DNA of 64,000 nucleotides, from assembly GCA_963696025.1 (NCBI GenBank), contig CAVOII010000011.1, positions 1-64,000 of the forward strand, written 5' to 3'. Shown here piece after piece: positions 51,106 to 59,789 of this stretch (its first letter is position 1; each line of letters begins with the position of its first letter). The translations under genes were made by a program, and so were the position numbers. A model generated the notes under the pieces. It was not told the origin of the DNA and searched no databases. It was given only the letters and a program-made list of their open reading frames with translations. This DNA is from JABCYV01 sp963696025 (lineage in GTDB: Bacteria > Acidobacteriota > Terriglobia > Terriglobales > Acidobacteriaceae).

Positions 51106-53385
51106 ATGAAGAGTGATCGGATCGTCGGCGTGTCGGTTCCGCGCAAGGAAGGACCCGACAAGGTCACCGGCCGAGCCCAATACGTCGATGACATGGCCCT
51201 GCCAAACATGCTTTACGGTGCCACCGTTCGCAGTCGCATTCCCCGCGGGAAGATCAAGAAGATAACTCTTGGCCCGGGAATCGCGTGGAACGAGTTCGTG
51301 GTGGTGTCCGCGAAGGATATCCCTGGGAGGAACTGCGTCGCGCTAATCGTCGACGATCAGCCATGCTTGGCAGATGGGATGGTGAACCATCCTGAGGAGC
51401 CGATTCTCCTCCTGGCTCACCCAGACCGGCATGCTCTTCCCAAGGCAGTTGATGCAGTCTCGATCGAATATGATCCGCTTCCCGCCGTGTTCACGGTCGA
51501 AGAGAGCGAGAAGCACTCAGAAATTATTTGGGGAAAAGACAACACGTTCAAGACTTATCTGGTTGAGAAGGGCGACGTTAATGGTGTGTGGAGAAAGGCC
51601 GACTACATCGTCGAAGGCGAATATTCAACCGGCGCGCAGGAGCAGCTTTATATCGAAAATAACGGGATGATCGCAGCCTTCGACGCCGCGCACGGCATCA
51701 CAGCGTGGGGATCACTGCAGTGCCCCTACTATATCCACAAGGCTTTGATCACCCTGTGCAAATTACCCGCGGACAAAGTCCGAGTCGTGCAAATGGAGAC
51801 GGGAGGTGCTTTCGGTGGTAAAGAAGAATATCCATCGATGATTGCAGGACACGCGGCCCTGCTGGCAATCAAGTCGGGACGCCCGGTGAAAATCGTTTAC
51901 GACCGCATGGAAGACATGGCAGCTACCACCAAGCGCCATCCATCACGAACGCGCCACCGCACTGCCGTGACCAAGGATGGAAAGATTCTGGGCGGCGAAA
52001 TTGAATTTACGATTGACGGTGGTGCGTACACAACGCTTTCTCCGGTGGTACTTTCGCGCGGCACCATTCATGCCGGCGGTCCGTACTATTGGCCGAATGT
52101 TCGCATTCGGGCTAAGGCCATGGCCACCAACGCGCCGCCGCACGGCGCGTTTCGCGGCTTCGGGGCGCCGCAGAGCCTGTTTGCAATGGAACGCCACATG
52201 GATCGCATCGCACAGGTGGTGGGGCTTTCGCCCATCGAGATTCGGCGACGGAATTTCCTGAAACCGGGAGAAACGACAACGACCGAGCAAACCATCCGCG
52301 AAGACATCGATCTAGGGAAGCTTCTCGACCGCGCGCTGGAACTTTCGGACTACCACGCTAAGAAGGAACGCTTCGCGAAAGAGAAAGAGAATGACGGAAC
52401 GACGAGCAAGAAGGGAATCGGCATTGCAGCGTTCTTGCACGGCGCGGGCTTCACGGGAGCGGGAGAGCGCAATTTGAATTCTGTGGTTAGCGTGGAGGCT
52501 TGCGCCGATGGCAGCGTACGGGTGCTGGTTTCGAGCACGGAATTTGGCCAGGGAACCAAGACCGTTCTTTGCCAGATCGCAGCCGAAACTCTGGGGCTCG
52601 GATACGGCGACATAACTATTGCGCAAGCGGATACTGGGGAGGTTCCCAACAGCGGTCCCACGGTCGCTTCACGTACCGTCATGGTCGTAGGAAAACTGGT
52701 GCAGTCCGCTGCCTTGGGAATAAGACAGACACTAACGGCGAGTGGTGCGCTCGGGAACTCATACTCTCCCAAGGAATTTCGAACCGCTTGTCAAAACTAC
52801 ATTGCAGCGCATGGCACATTCCGCTCGTCCGCCCGTTTCGAAGCACCCCGCGATGTATTCTGGGACGATGAAAGGTACCGCGGCGAGGCATATGCGGCAT
52901 TTGCCTGGGCGGTTTACGTCGCAGAAGTGACGGTTGATCTAACTACGTACAGCGTATCGGTAGACGATTTCGTAGCGCTGCAAGAGGTGGGCAAGGTCTT
53001 GCACCCGACTTTGGCCCGAGGTCAAATCGCAGGGGGTATCGCTCAGGGGATCGGCTACACCCTGTACGAGAAAGTGATCTGGCAGGATGGACGCATGCAA
53101 AATGGCCAGATGACAAATTACATCATGCCGACTTCGGCTGACCTGCCTCCCATCCGCGTGTTTTTCGAGGAAATGGGTAACATTCACGGCGCGTTTGGAG
53201 CCAAGGGAATCGGCGAGCTTCCCATGGATGGTCCGGCTCCCGCAATTGTTAATGCCATCGAAGACGCCCTCCAACTTGGTTTCAATTCGATTCCGTTACT
53301 CCCGGAGGGTATTTTCGAAAAGCTCAGCGGAGAGAACGTCGATGACAGCGTACCTCGCCCCGTCGGTGGAGTGCATTTGCGATGA
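51106..53385 (+). CDS. xdhA: Xanthine dehydrogenase, molybdopterin-binding subunit
   Basis: A 759-residue large subunit of the xanthine oxidase family, oxidising hypoxanthine and xanthine to urate. Conserved parts include GAQEQLYIENNG, GGAFGGKEEYPSMIAGHAALLA, GAFRGFGAPQSLFAMERHMD, SSTEFGQGTKTVL and the active-site Glu in GAKGIGELPMDGPAPAIVNAIEDAL. It needs molybdopterin and the two partner subunits encoded next. Its stop overlaps the next start as ATGA. No XdhC-type maturation factor is in the window. Xanthine specificity is inferred from the operon. Confidence 0.93.
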   Translation: MKSDRIVGVSVPRKEGPDKVTGRAQYVDDMALPNMLYGATVRSRIPRGKIKKITLGPGIAWNEFVVVSAKDIPGRNCVALIVDDQPCLADGMVNHPEEPILLLAHPDRHALPKAVDAVSIEYDPLPAVFTVEESEKHSEIIWGKDNTFKTYLVEKGDVNGVWRKADYIVEGEYSTGAQEQLYIENNGMIAAFDAAHGITAWGSLQCPYYIHKALITLCKLPADKVRVVQMETGGAFGGKEEYPSMIAGHAALLAIKSGRPVKIVYDRMEDMAATTKRHPSRTRHRTAVTKDGKILGGEIEFTIDGGAYTTLSPVVLSRGTIHAGGPYYWPNVRIRAKAMATNAPPHGAFRGFGAPQSLFAMERHMDRIAQVVGLSPIEIRRRNFLKPGETTTTEQTIREDIDLGKLLDRALELSDYHAKKERFAKEKENDGTTSKKGIGIAAFLHGAGFTGAGERNLNSVVSVEACADGSVRVLVSSTEFGQGTKTVLCQIAAETLGLGYGDITIAQADTGEVPNSGPTVASRTVMVVGKLVQSAALGIRQTLTASGALGNSYSPKEFRTACQNYIAAHGTFRSSARFEAPRDVFWDDERYRGEAYAAFAWAVYVAEVTVDLTTYSVSVDDFVALQEVGKVLHPTLARGQIAGGIAQGIGYTLYEKVIWQDGRMQNGQMTNYIMPTSADLPPIRVFFEEMGNIHGAFGAKGIGELPMDGPAPAIVNAIEDALQLGFNSIPLLPEGIFEKLSGENVDDSVPRPVGGVHLR

Positions 53386-53885
53386 CAATGATCGCTCCTT
53401 CGGGGAGCCGGGACAAATGTGAGCTCTCATTCACGGTCAACGGCGAGCTGAAGACTGTGCGCGTTCATCCGATGGAACGATTGCTAGACGTGTTGCGCGA
53501 GAAGCTCGCATTGACCGGCACGAAAGAAGGATGCGGAGAAGGCGAGTGCGGTTCTTGCTCCGTGTTGCTGGATGGCGCCTTGGTGAATAGCTGCCTGCTG
53601 CCAGTCCTGCAGGCCGAGGATGCAACTATTGTAACCATCGAGGGGTTGGCCGCAGGCTCGGAACTGCATTGCTTGCAGGAAGCGTTCCTGGAATGCGGCG
53701 GCGCTCAGTGCGGCATCTGTACTCCGGGAATGATTCTCGCGGCTTCTCATCTGTTACATAGGAAGCCCCAGCCTACAATCGAAGACATCCGCGAAGGACT
53801 CTCAGGAAATCTGTGCCGCTGTACCGGCTATGTACAGATCTTCGAAGCCGTGGTAAAGGCGGCGCAATGCAGGGCGAGAACGTGA
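53382..53885 (+). CDS. xdhC: Xanthine dehydrogenase, [2Fe-2S] subunit
   Basis: A 167-residue iron-sulfur subunit. The plant-type [2Fe-2S] cluster site is KEGCGEGECGSCSVLLDGALVNSC (about residues 48-71), and the second cluster site is GGAQCGICTPGMI with GNLCRCTGY (about 108-148). It carries electrons from the molybdenum centre to FAD. The start overlaps the previous stop by 4 bases. The symbol follows the E. coli-type three-subunit naming; other systems name this subunit differently. Confidence 0.95.
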   Translation: MTMIAPSGSRDKCELSFTVNGELKTVRVHPMERLLDVLREKLALTGTKEGCGEGECGSCSVLLDGALVNSCLLPVLQAEDATIVTIEGLAAGSELHCLQEAFLECGGAQCGICTPGMILAASHLLHRKPQPTIEDIREGLSGNLCRCTGYVQIFEAVVKAAQCRART

Positions 53886-54760
53886 GATCTGATCCCTCCG
53901 ATTTCGAGCTGGTTGCACCCGCTAATTTGCAGGAAATTGTTGCGCTGCTGGCTGATGAGCCTGGCACGTGGCTTCCCATCGCTGGAGGCACGGATGTGAT
54001 GGTGCTATACGCGGCGGGAAAGCTTCCCACGCGAAAGCTGGTCAGCATATGGAATCTTCCTGAGCTGCGGCGCGTCGAAGTCTTTGCGGACGAGATTCGC
54101 GTTGGCGCTGGATGCACCTATACCGACTTGCGTGAACATGAGATCGTGGGACGCGAATTCCCACTGTTGGCAAGTGCAGCGAGCTGGACCGGCGGAATTG
54201 CCAACCAGAATCGAGGTACGCTTGGAGGCAATATCGCGAACGCCTCACCTGCTGCCGACTCCTTGCCGGCGTTGCTGGTGTACGAGGCTGACCTTCTTCT
54301 GGTGTCAGTTCGCGGCGAACGCCGCGTCCCCTATCTCGACTTCCACACCAATTACAAGAAAACGAAACTGGCATCCGATGAACTGATTAGGGCAGTGTGT
54401 CTTCGCCGGCAATTTTCAGAATACTTTTCGTACACCCGCAAAGTGGGAGCGCGCCGGGCGCAAGCGATCTCCAAAGTGTGCGTTGCAGCACTGGGCCGGC
54501 TTCGGACTGGAGAAGTCGAAGATGTACGCATCGCTCTGGGCAGTGTTGCTCCCGTTCCAATTCGTTTGCCGGAGACAGAGCGCATCTTGAGAGGAAAGGA
54601 AATCGAACCGTCACTGCTGCTTCTCGCAAAAAAAATCGCAGCTGCAGAAATTCAGCCGATCGATGATATTCGATCTACCGTGAGATATCGATCGGCGGTG
54701 GCGGGCAATCTAGTCGCAGAATTTCTGGAAAAGCTGGCTGCCAGCGAGCGGAAGACATGA
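53867..54760 (+). CDS. xdhB: Xanthine dehydrogenase, FAD-binding subunit
   Basis: A 297-residue FAD subunit. The dinucleotide motifs are LPIAGGTDVMVLYAAGKLP and the signature TGGIANQNRGTLGGNIANASPAADSLPALLVYEADL, followed by KVGARRAQAISKVCVAAL in the C-terminal domain. It hands electrons to the final acceptor. The start may be this ATG or the GTG at 53882, which overlaps the previous stop as GTGA; both keep the full domain. It overlaps the OHCU decarboxylase gene by 4 bases. Confidence 0.93.
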   Translation: MQGENVRSDPSDFELVAPANLQEIVALLADEPGTWLPIAGGTDVMVLYAAGKLPTRKLVSIWNLPELRRVEVFADEIRVGAGCTYTDLREHEIVGREFPLLASAASWTGGIANQNRGTLGGNIANASPAADSLPALLVYEADLLLVSVRGERRVPYLDFHTNYKKTKLASDELIRAVCLRRQFSEYFSYTRKVGARRAQAISKVCVAALGRLRTGEVEDVRIALGSVAPVPIRLPETERILRGKEIEPSLLLLAKKIAAAEIQPIDDIRSTVRYRSAVAGNLVAEFLEKLAASERKT

Positions 54761-55269
54761 CCGATGCGCTGGCTCACTGGAATTGCCTCTCGGTCGACCA
54801 AGCGCGGGAGGAAATACTTCCCTGTTGCGGCTCGAGGTCTTGGGCGCAAGAGATGACCACCCGGCGACCGTTCCCGGATAGAACAGAGTTGCTGGCTGCG
54901 TCGGACGAGATTTGGCGCAGTCTCACGGAAACCGATTGGATGGAGGCATTTTTGAGCCATCCGCGGATTGGAGAAGGGCGCGCTGCCCAAGAAATAGCGG
55001 TTCAGTCTTCGGCCTGGTCGACACAAGAACAGCAGACGGTCACCGCCGCTGGTGATGCTGTTAAGATCGCGCTGGCGGAAGCCAACCGTGCATACGAACA
55101 TCGCTTCGGCCATATCTTTATTGTGTCCGCATCGGGCAAGTCTGGGGCGGAAATTCTGGAAATTCTCCAGCGTCGGCTTCAGAATGACAAAAAGACCGAA
55201 CTGCGCGAGGCGGCAGAGCAGCAGCGCCAGATTACGCACATTCGCCTGAGAAAATGGCTTTCGGAATGA
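54757..55269 (+). CDS. uraD: 2-oxo-4-hydroxy-4-carboxy-5-ureidoimidazoline (OHCU) decarboxylase
   Basis: A 170-residue all-helical enzyme that decarboxylates OHCU to (S)-allantoin, the last step of urate breakdown to allantoin. The active-site signature FLSHPRIGE (near residue 66) and the FGHIFIVSASGKSGAEILEILQRRL segment are typical of UraD. The N-terminal opening, LSVDQAREEILPCCGSRSWAQEM, is also family-like. It is tightly packed with 4-base overlaps to both neighbours, upstream xdhB and downstream hydroxyisourate hydrolase. Confidence 0.95.
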   Translation: MTDALAHWNCLSVDQAREEILPCCGSRSWAQEMTTRRPFPDRTELLAASDEIWRSLTETDWMEAFLSHPRIGEGRAAQEIAVQSSAWSTQEQQTVTAAGDAVKIALAEANRAYEHRFGHIFIVSASGKSGAEILEILQRRLQNDKKTELREAAEQQRQITHIRLRKWLSE

Positions 55270-55610
55270 AACGCATTTCCACCCACGTTTTGGACACCGC
55301 GCTGGGCAAACCCGCCAAAGACGTTCCAGTACGCCTGGAGCGACAGGATACAACCGGCCACTGGTCGCTGCTGGGTTCGGCGCACACCGACCGGGATGGG
55401 CGGTGCGGCCAGTTGCTGCCGGACGACAAAGTTCTTCCTGCCGGGATCTACCGCTTGACGTTTGAGACGGCAGACTATTTGGCGGCGCAGAGCGTCGAAG
55501 CTTTGTATCCCCTTGTGGAGGTCACGTTTAAGGTGCGAGACGGCGAGTCGCATTTTCACATTCCGCTGCTCCTGAGCCCAAATGGCTACACTACCTACCG
55601 TGGAACATGA
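55266..55610 (+). CDS. uraH: 5-hydroxyisourate hydrolase (transthyretin-like)
   Basis: A 114-residue transthyretin-related enzyme converting 5-hydroxyisourate to OHCU. The opening ISTHVLDTALGKPA carries the catalytic His. The middle DGRCGQLLP has the conserved Arg, and the C-terminal tetrapeptide is YRGT where YRGS is the family signature. The ATG at 55266 overlaps the previous stop as ATGA. It has no periplasmic signal peptide. It acts directly after the urate hydroxylase encoded next. Confidence 0.95.
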   Translation: MKRISTHVLDTALGKPAKDVPVRLERQDTTGHWSLLGSAHTDRDGRCGQLLPDDKVLPAGIYRLTFETADYLAAQSVEALYPLVEVTFKVRDGESHFHIPLLLSPNGYTTYRGT

Positions 55611-55654
55611 ATTCACGATGACCCTCGGGCAAATAAAAGTGAGGAGCCAATGAG

Positions 55655-56473
55655 GTGACGTCCTCAATCCGGGAGTGGCTTCACCTTATCGTGCGCTGGT
55701 TCCACGTTTTTGCCGGGATCATGTGGGTCGGTCAAACCTACTACTTCACTTGGCTGGACGGGCAATTCAGCAAACTTGAGAAGAAGACTGCCCCAGACCA
55801 AAGCGCGTCGGCGCTGTGGATGGTCCACAGCGGAGGCTTTTACACCGTCGAAAAACACAGATTGCTGAAGGTCGCTCCTGAGCAGGTGCACTGGTTCCGT
55901 TGGGAAGCCATGATGACCTGGCTGAGCGGAATCCTGTTGCTATTTCTTCTCTATTATTTTGGCGGCGGACTGATTGACACCGACGTGGCGGACATCTCAC
56001 TGGCGCCGGGCATCACTATCGGAGTGGGAGTGATTGTCTTCGGATGGTTCATCTATGATCTGGCCGTAAGATCACCGCTGGGCAAGTCGGCGGCCGGGTT
56101 CGCGATATTTTCACTGGTCATAACTGCTGTCGTATCGTGGGGATTGGCGCACGTCTTCAGCGGTCGCGCCGCCTACATTCACCTAGGGGCGATGTTCGGA
56201 ACCATCATGGCGCTTAACGTCTGGGAGCGGATTCTTCCAGCGCAGCGCAAGATGATCGCTGCGGCCGCGACTGGCGCCAACTTCGATGCGTCCTTAGGGG
56301 CACAGGCGAAGCTACGATCCAAACACAATACTTTCATGGCAGTTCCAGTCGTATTTATGATGCTCAGCAATCATTTCCCCGTGGCTACGTACGGGAACAA
56401 ATATAGTTGGGAAATCCTGGTCGGGCTCATCGTAGTCGGCTGGGCGGCAGCAATGGTTATACGCCGAGCCTGA
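55655..56473 (+). CDS. puuD: PuuD-type urate hydroxylase, membrane domain only
   Basis: A 272-residue inner-membrane protein with GTG start and GAGGAG upstream. About seven to eight helices start with HLIVRWFHVFAGIMWVGQTYYFTWLD. The His/Trp-rich signature VHSGGFYTVEKHRL and SKHNTFMAVPVVFMMLSNHFP match PuuD (DUF989), which oxidises urate to 5-hydroxyisourate. Known PuuD proteins have a C-terminal cytochrome c domain. Here the protein ends right after the last helix with no CxxCH, so a separate cytochrome would be needed. The place between hydroxyisourate hydrolase and allantoate amidohydrolase supports the assignment; no cofactor-free or FAD urate oxidase is seen. Confidence 0.88.
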   Translation: MTSSIREWLHLIVRWFHVFAGIMWVGQTYYFTWLDGQFSKLEKKTAPDQSASALWMVHSGGFYTVEKHRLLKVAPEQVHWFRWEAMMTWLSGILLLFLLYYFGGGLIDTDVADISLAPGITIGVGVIVFGWFIYDLAVRSPLGKSAAGFAIFSLVITAVVSWGLAHVFSGRAAYIHLGAMFGTIMALNVWERILPAQRKMIAAAATGANFDASLGAQAKLRSKHNTFMAVPVVFMMLSNHFPVATYGNKYSWEILVGLIVVGWAAAMVIRRA

Positions 56474-56514
56474 GGGCAGGCATTCGTCACCAAAGTGAGA
56501 ATTCATTCCGGACA

Positions 56515-57771
56515 ATGAGAGGCATTACAGATCGCGCGGCAGAAGTCATCGCTCGCTGTCAGAAACTGGCGGGTTTCAGCGAAGACGTGGGCAGCACGCG
56601 CCGCACGTTTCTTTCTCCGCCTATGCGTGATTGCCATCGGGAAATTGCAGGGTGGTTGGAACCGCTCGGAATCGAAGTCAGCATTGACGCCGCTGGAAAT
56701 TTGCGCGGAATCTATCCGGCTGTGGAACCTAACGCACCAAAACTGCTCATCGGATCGCACTTGGATACAGTCCCAAACGCGGGAGCCTACGACGGCATTC
56801 TGGGCGTGGTCATCGCGGTCGCACTACTGGAGGTTTTGGAGGGACGCCGTCTTCCTTTTGGAATTGAAGTTATCGGCTTTTCTGAGGAAGAGGGAGTTCG
56901 CTTCGCCATACCTTTCATCGGCAGTCTTGCACTGATCGGACGACTCGATGAAGAACTCCTAACACGCCGTGATGTGCAAGGAATTTCCGTCCGCAACGTC
57001 ATTGAGGATTTTGGCTTGAATCCCGGAGAGATTCCTCAAGCTGCCTTGACAGCCGATACTCTTGCCTACGTGGAGTTTCACATTGAGCAGGGCCCAGTCT
57101 TGGAGCAACTGGGAAGGCCGCTGGGAGTGGTCGACGTCATCGCTGGCCAGACCCGGCTGGAGTTCACATTCGTTGGCAGGGCCAACCACGCAGGCACAAC
57201 GCCGATGAATCTTCGCCACGATGCTGTTGCCGCCGCTGCAGAGTGGATCACCGCGGTAGAACGGCAAGCACAAGATGTTTCGGGACTGGTTGCCACCGTC
57301 GGCAAGATAGATGCGAAGCCCGGCGCAAGCAACGTAATTGCTGGAGAAACTCGAATGACTCTCGACGTGCGTCATCGCTCGGACGAAATCCGAACCGGTG
57401 CTGTTGGAGATCTCATTCTTTTGGCGGAACAAATTGCTGACCGACGCGGGCTAGCCGTAACTTACACGACCTTTTTGAGTCAGGGGGCGGTGGCGATGGA
57501 TTCACTTCTTGTAAACGAAATCGAACAGGCGATCCGGAAAACTGCCTGCGAGCCGCACCGGATGGTGAGTGGCGCTGGGCATGATGCCATGATTCTGGCG
57601 GAGAAAGTTCCCGCCGCCATAATCTTTCTGCGCACCCCAGGTGGGATTAGTCATGACCCGGCGGAGGCAGTTCAGATTGAAGATGTGGCAAAGGCTATCG
57701 AGTGTGGATTGCATCTGCTCGATCAGCTCGCTTCCTCGAACATACTTCAAAAAAAGGTGTGCCGTGCATAA
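56515..57771 (+). CDS. allC: Allantoate amidohydrolase
   Basis: A 418-residue M20-family dimetal amidohydrolase. It converts allantoate to ureidoglycine with release of ammonia and CO2. Metal-site motifs are GSHLDTVPNAGAYDGILGV, EVIGFSEEEGVRF, YVEFHIEQGPVLE and SGAGHDAMILA. The dimerisation lid has GRANHAGTTPMNLRHDAVAAAAE. The ATG after PuuD is chosen by family start (MRGITDRAAEVIARCQKLA). It overlaps the ureidoglycine aminohydrolase start by 8 bases. A paralogue (58507-59745) carries the next-but-one step. Confidence 0.93.
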   Translation: MRGITDRAAEVIARCQKLAGFSEDVGSTRRTFLSPPMRDCHREIAGWLEPLGIEVSIDAAGNLRGIYPAVEPNAPKLLIGSHLDTVPNAGAYDGILGVVIAVALLEVLEGRRLPFGIEVIGFSEEEGVRFAIPFIGSLALIGRLDEELLTRRDVQGISVRNVIEDFGLNPGEIPQAALTADTLAYVEFHIEQGPVLEQLGRPLGVVDVIAGQTRLEFTFVGRANHAGTTPMNLRHDAVAAAAEWITAVERQAQDVSGLVATVGKIDAKPGASNVIAGETRMTLDVRHRSDEIRTGAVGDLILLAEQIADRRGLAVTYTTFLSQGAVAMDSLLVNEIEQAIRKTACEPHRMVSGAGHDAMILAEKVPAAIIFLRTPGGISHDPAEAVQIEDVAKAIECGLHLLDQLASSNILQKKVCRA

Positions 57772-58510
57772 CCTTGGTCAGACGCGAAGTTCCCAACAAC
57801 AGAATCACTTGCTGTTGACGACAGACACTTTCGTCCGCACGACACTGCCGGGGATGAAAGCTTGTTCGGCCGTTGTTCACACGGGCCCGGCGTTAGGTGC
57901 CAGATTCACGGAGTACACGGCCGAGTTCGAACCTGGAGGTGAACTGGGCTGCACCGCCGCGCAACGTTTTATCTTTGTTCTGAAGGGCGAAATCAAATTG
58001 GATGTTGAAGGCAATCAAAGCGAATTGGATGTGCGCAGCTACGCGTATTTGCCCGAAGGATTGCCGCATCGCATCGCAGCCTCGAAGACAAGCCGTGTCG
58101 TGGTAATCGAAAAGCCATACCAGGCGCTAGCCTCGGTCGAGCCGCCGCGCGCAATTCTGTCGAACGAAGATGTGGTTCGCTCGCATCCGCTTGACGACGA
58201 TCCCAGCCTGCAGGTGAAATGTCTGCTTCCGGACACGATGAGCTTCGACTTCGCTGTGAACACGATGGCGTACCAGCCTGGTGCGGCGCTCAGCAGGGTG
58301 GAAATGCACGTCATGGAACATGGTCTCATCATGCTTGAAGGCGGCGGGGTCTACCGGCTCGGCGATGCGTGGTACCCGGTCACGGCTGGTGATTTTATCT
58401 GGATGGGCCCTTGGTGTCCGCAGTGGTTCGGAGCTCTGGGCAAAATACCGGCGAAATACCTTATCTACAAAGATTGGAACCGCCATCCGCTCACCGGCAC
58501 TCAGCCATGA
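57764..58510 (+). CDS. allE: (S)-ureidoglycine aminohydrolase
   Basis: A 248-residue double-cupin enzyme that hydrolyses (S)-ureidoglycine to (S)-ureidoglycolate and ammonia. The N-terminal cupin has TEYTAEFEPGGELGCTAAQRFIFVLKGEIKLDV and SYAYLPEGLPHRI. The C-terminal catalytic cupin has MEHGLIMLEGGGVYRLGDAWYPVTAGDFIWMGPWCPQWF with the manganese ligands. GTG (VHNLGQTRSSQQQNH) is the best start and overlaps the allC stop. The end overlaps the next gene as ATGA. Lack of a signal peptide places it in the cytoplasm. Confidence 0.93.
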   Translation: MHNLGQTRSSQQQNHLLLTTDTFVRTTLPGMKACSAVVHTGPALGARFTEYTAEFEPGGELGCTAAQRFIFVLKGEIKLDVEGNQSELDVRSYAYLPEGLPHRIAASKTSRVVVIEKPYQALASVEPPRAILSNEDVVRSHPLDDDPSLQVKCLLPDTMSFDFAVNTMAYQPGAALSRVEMHVMEHGLIMLEGGGVYRLGDAWYPVTAGDFIWMGPWCPQWFGALGKIPAKYLIYKDWNRHPLTGTQP

Positions 58511-59745
58511 GGCTCGAAATTGATCGGGATGCTCTGATCGCGGAGATCGACGCGTTGGGATCGATTTCTGACTCCGAAGCTCCGGCCGTCACCAGAATCG
58601 TTTTCACTCCCACCGACCTCAAAGCCCGCGACTGGCTGAAGGCGCGATGCGAGGCAGCCGAACTCTTCGTGCGCCAGGACGCGATTGGAAATACCTTCGC
58701 GCGCTGGACTGGTTCTGATCCTGAAGCGCCGGCGGTCGGTACCGGCTCGCATATTGATGCCATCCCGAATGCGGGAAAATACGACGGCGTGGTCGGGGTG
58801 CTGGGAGGTCTCGAGGCGATACGAGCACTAAAGCGGAGCGGATTCCATCCGACAAGCTCGATTGAGCTGCTAGTGTTCGCCACAGAGGAACCGACACGTT
58901 TTGGGATCGGATGTCTTGGTAGCCGTTTGCTCTCTGGAAGCCTCTCTCCCGATGCGGCCAAAAAGCTCACAGACAGCGAGGGCGCCTCAATCGACGAAGT
59001 CCGCGTTAAGGCGGGACTACGCGGAGAAATCGAGAAAATCAAGTTGCCGAGCGGCTATTACAAAGCGTTTGTCGAATTGCACATCGAACAGGGGCCGCTG
59101 CTGGAATGCGAGCACATTGCGCTTGGAGTCGTTACGAAAATTGCTGCTCCCGCGAGTCTGCACATTACTGTCGACGGCGCAGGTGGACACGCAGGCGGCG
59201 TTCTCATGCCTGATCGCCGCGACGCTCTTTGCGCGGCGGCCGAAATGATCCTGGCAGTCGAAAATGCGGCGCGGGCTAGCGGGGCGATCGATACTGTAGC
59301 CACGGTAGGCATTTGCAAAGTTTTTCCGGGCGCCGTGAATAGCATTCCAAGCCGGGTTCGCCTCAGCCTTGACATTCGCGATACGGACTTGGCTCGTCGC
59401 GATGCCGCGATGAAGAAAATAGAGAATGCGGCTGAAGCTATCTCGGCGAAAAGGCAGGTGGTGATTCGTACGGAGGTATTAAACGCGGATGCGCCCGCCG
59501 ACTGCGCGCCCGCAGTAGTCGAGGCTCTTTCTCAGGCTTGTCGAAAGCATAAATTGAATTTTCTTCCCATAATCAGCCGGGCATACCACGATTCGCTCTT
59601 CATGTCCCGCATCGCTCCCACTGCAATGTTGTTCATCCCTTGTCGCAACGGATACAGTCATCGACCTGACGAATACGCATCCCCCGAAGACATCGCTCGA
59701 GGAGCTCTCGTGCTTGCGGAAACCTTGGCCGCGCTGTCTTCCTGA
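58507..59745 (+). CDS. uah: Ureidoglycolate amidohydrolase
   Basis: A 412-residue M20-family enzyme converting ureidoglycolate to glyoxylate, two ammonia and CO2. GTGSHIDAIPNAGKYDGVVGVLGGLEAI, FATEEPTRFGIGCLGSRLLSG, HIEQGPLLE and ISRAYHDSLFMSRIAPTAMLFIP follow the UAH pattern known from plants; the EEPTRFGI-CLGSR stretch distinguishes it from allantoate amidohydrolase. It overlaps allE by 4 bases. With allC and allE it completes the urease-independent route to glyoxylate. Confidence 0.92.
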   Translation: MRLEIDRDALIAEIDALGSISDSEAPAVTRIVFTPTDLKARDWLKARCEAAELFVRQDAIGNTFARWTGSDPEAPAVGTGSHIDAIPNAGKYDGVVGVLGGLEAIRALKRSGFHPTSSIELLVFATEEPTRFGIGCLGSRLLSGSLSPDAAKKLTDSEGASIDEVRVKAGLRGEIEKIKLPSGYYKAFVELHIEQGPLLECEHIALGVVTKIAAPASLHITVDGAGGHAGGVLMPDRRDALCAAAEMILAVENAARASGAIDTVATVGICKVFPGAVNSIPSRVRLSLDIRDTDLARRDAAMKKIENAAEAISAKRQVVIRTEVLNADAPADCAPAVVEALSQACRKHKLNFLPIISRAYHDSLFMSRIAPTAMLFIPCRNGYSHRPDEYASPEDIARGALVLAETLAALSS

Positions 59746-59789
59746 ACCCGCCCCGACAAATCTCCGAGTTGATATAGTCAGACTGAAGT

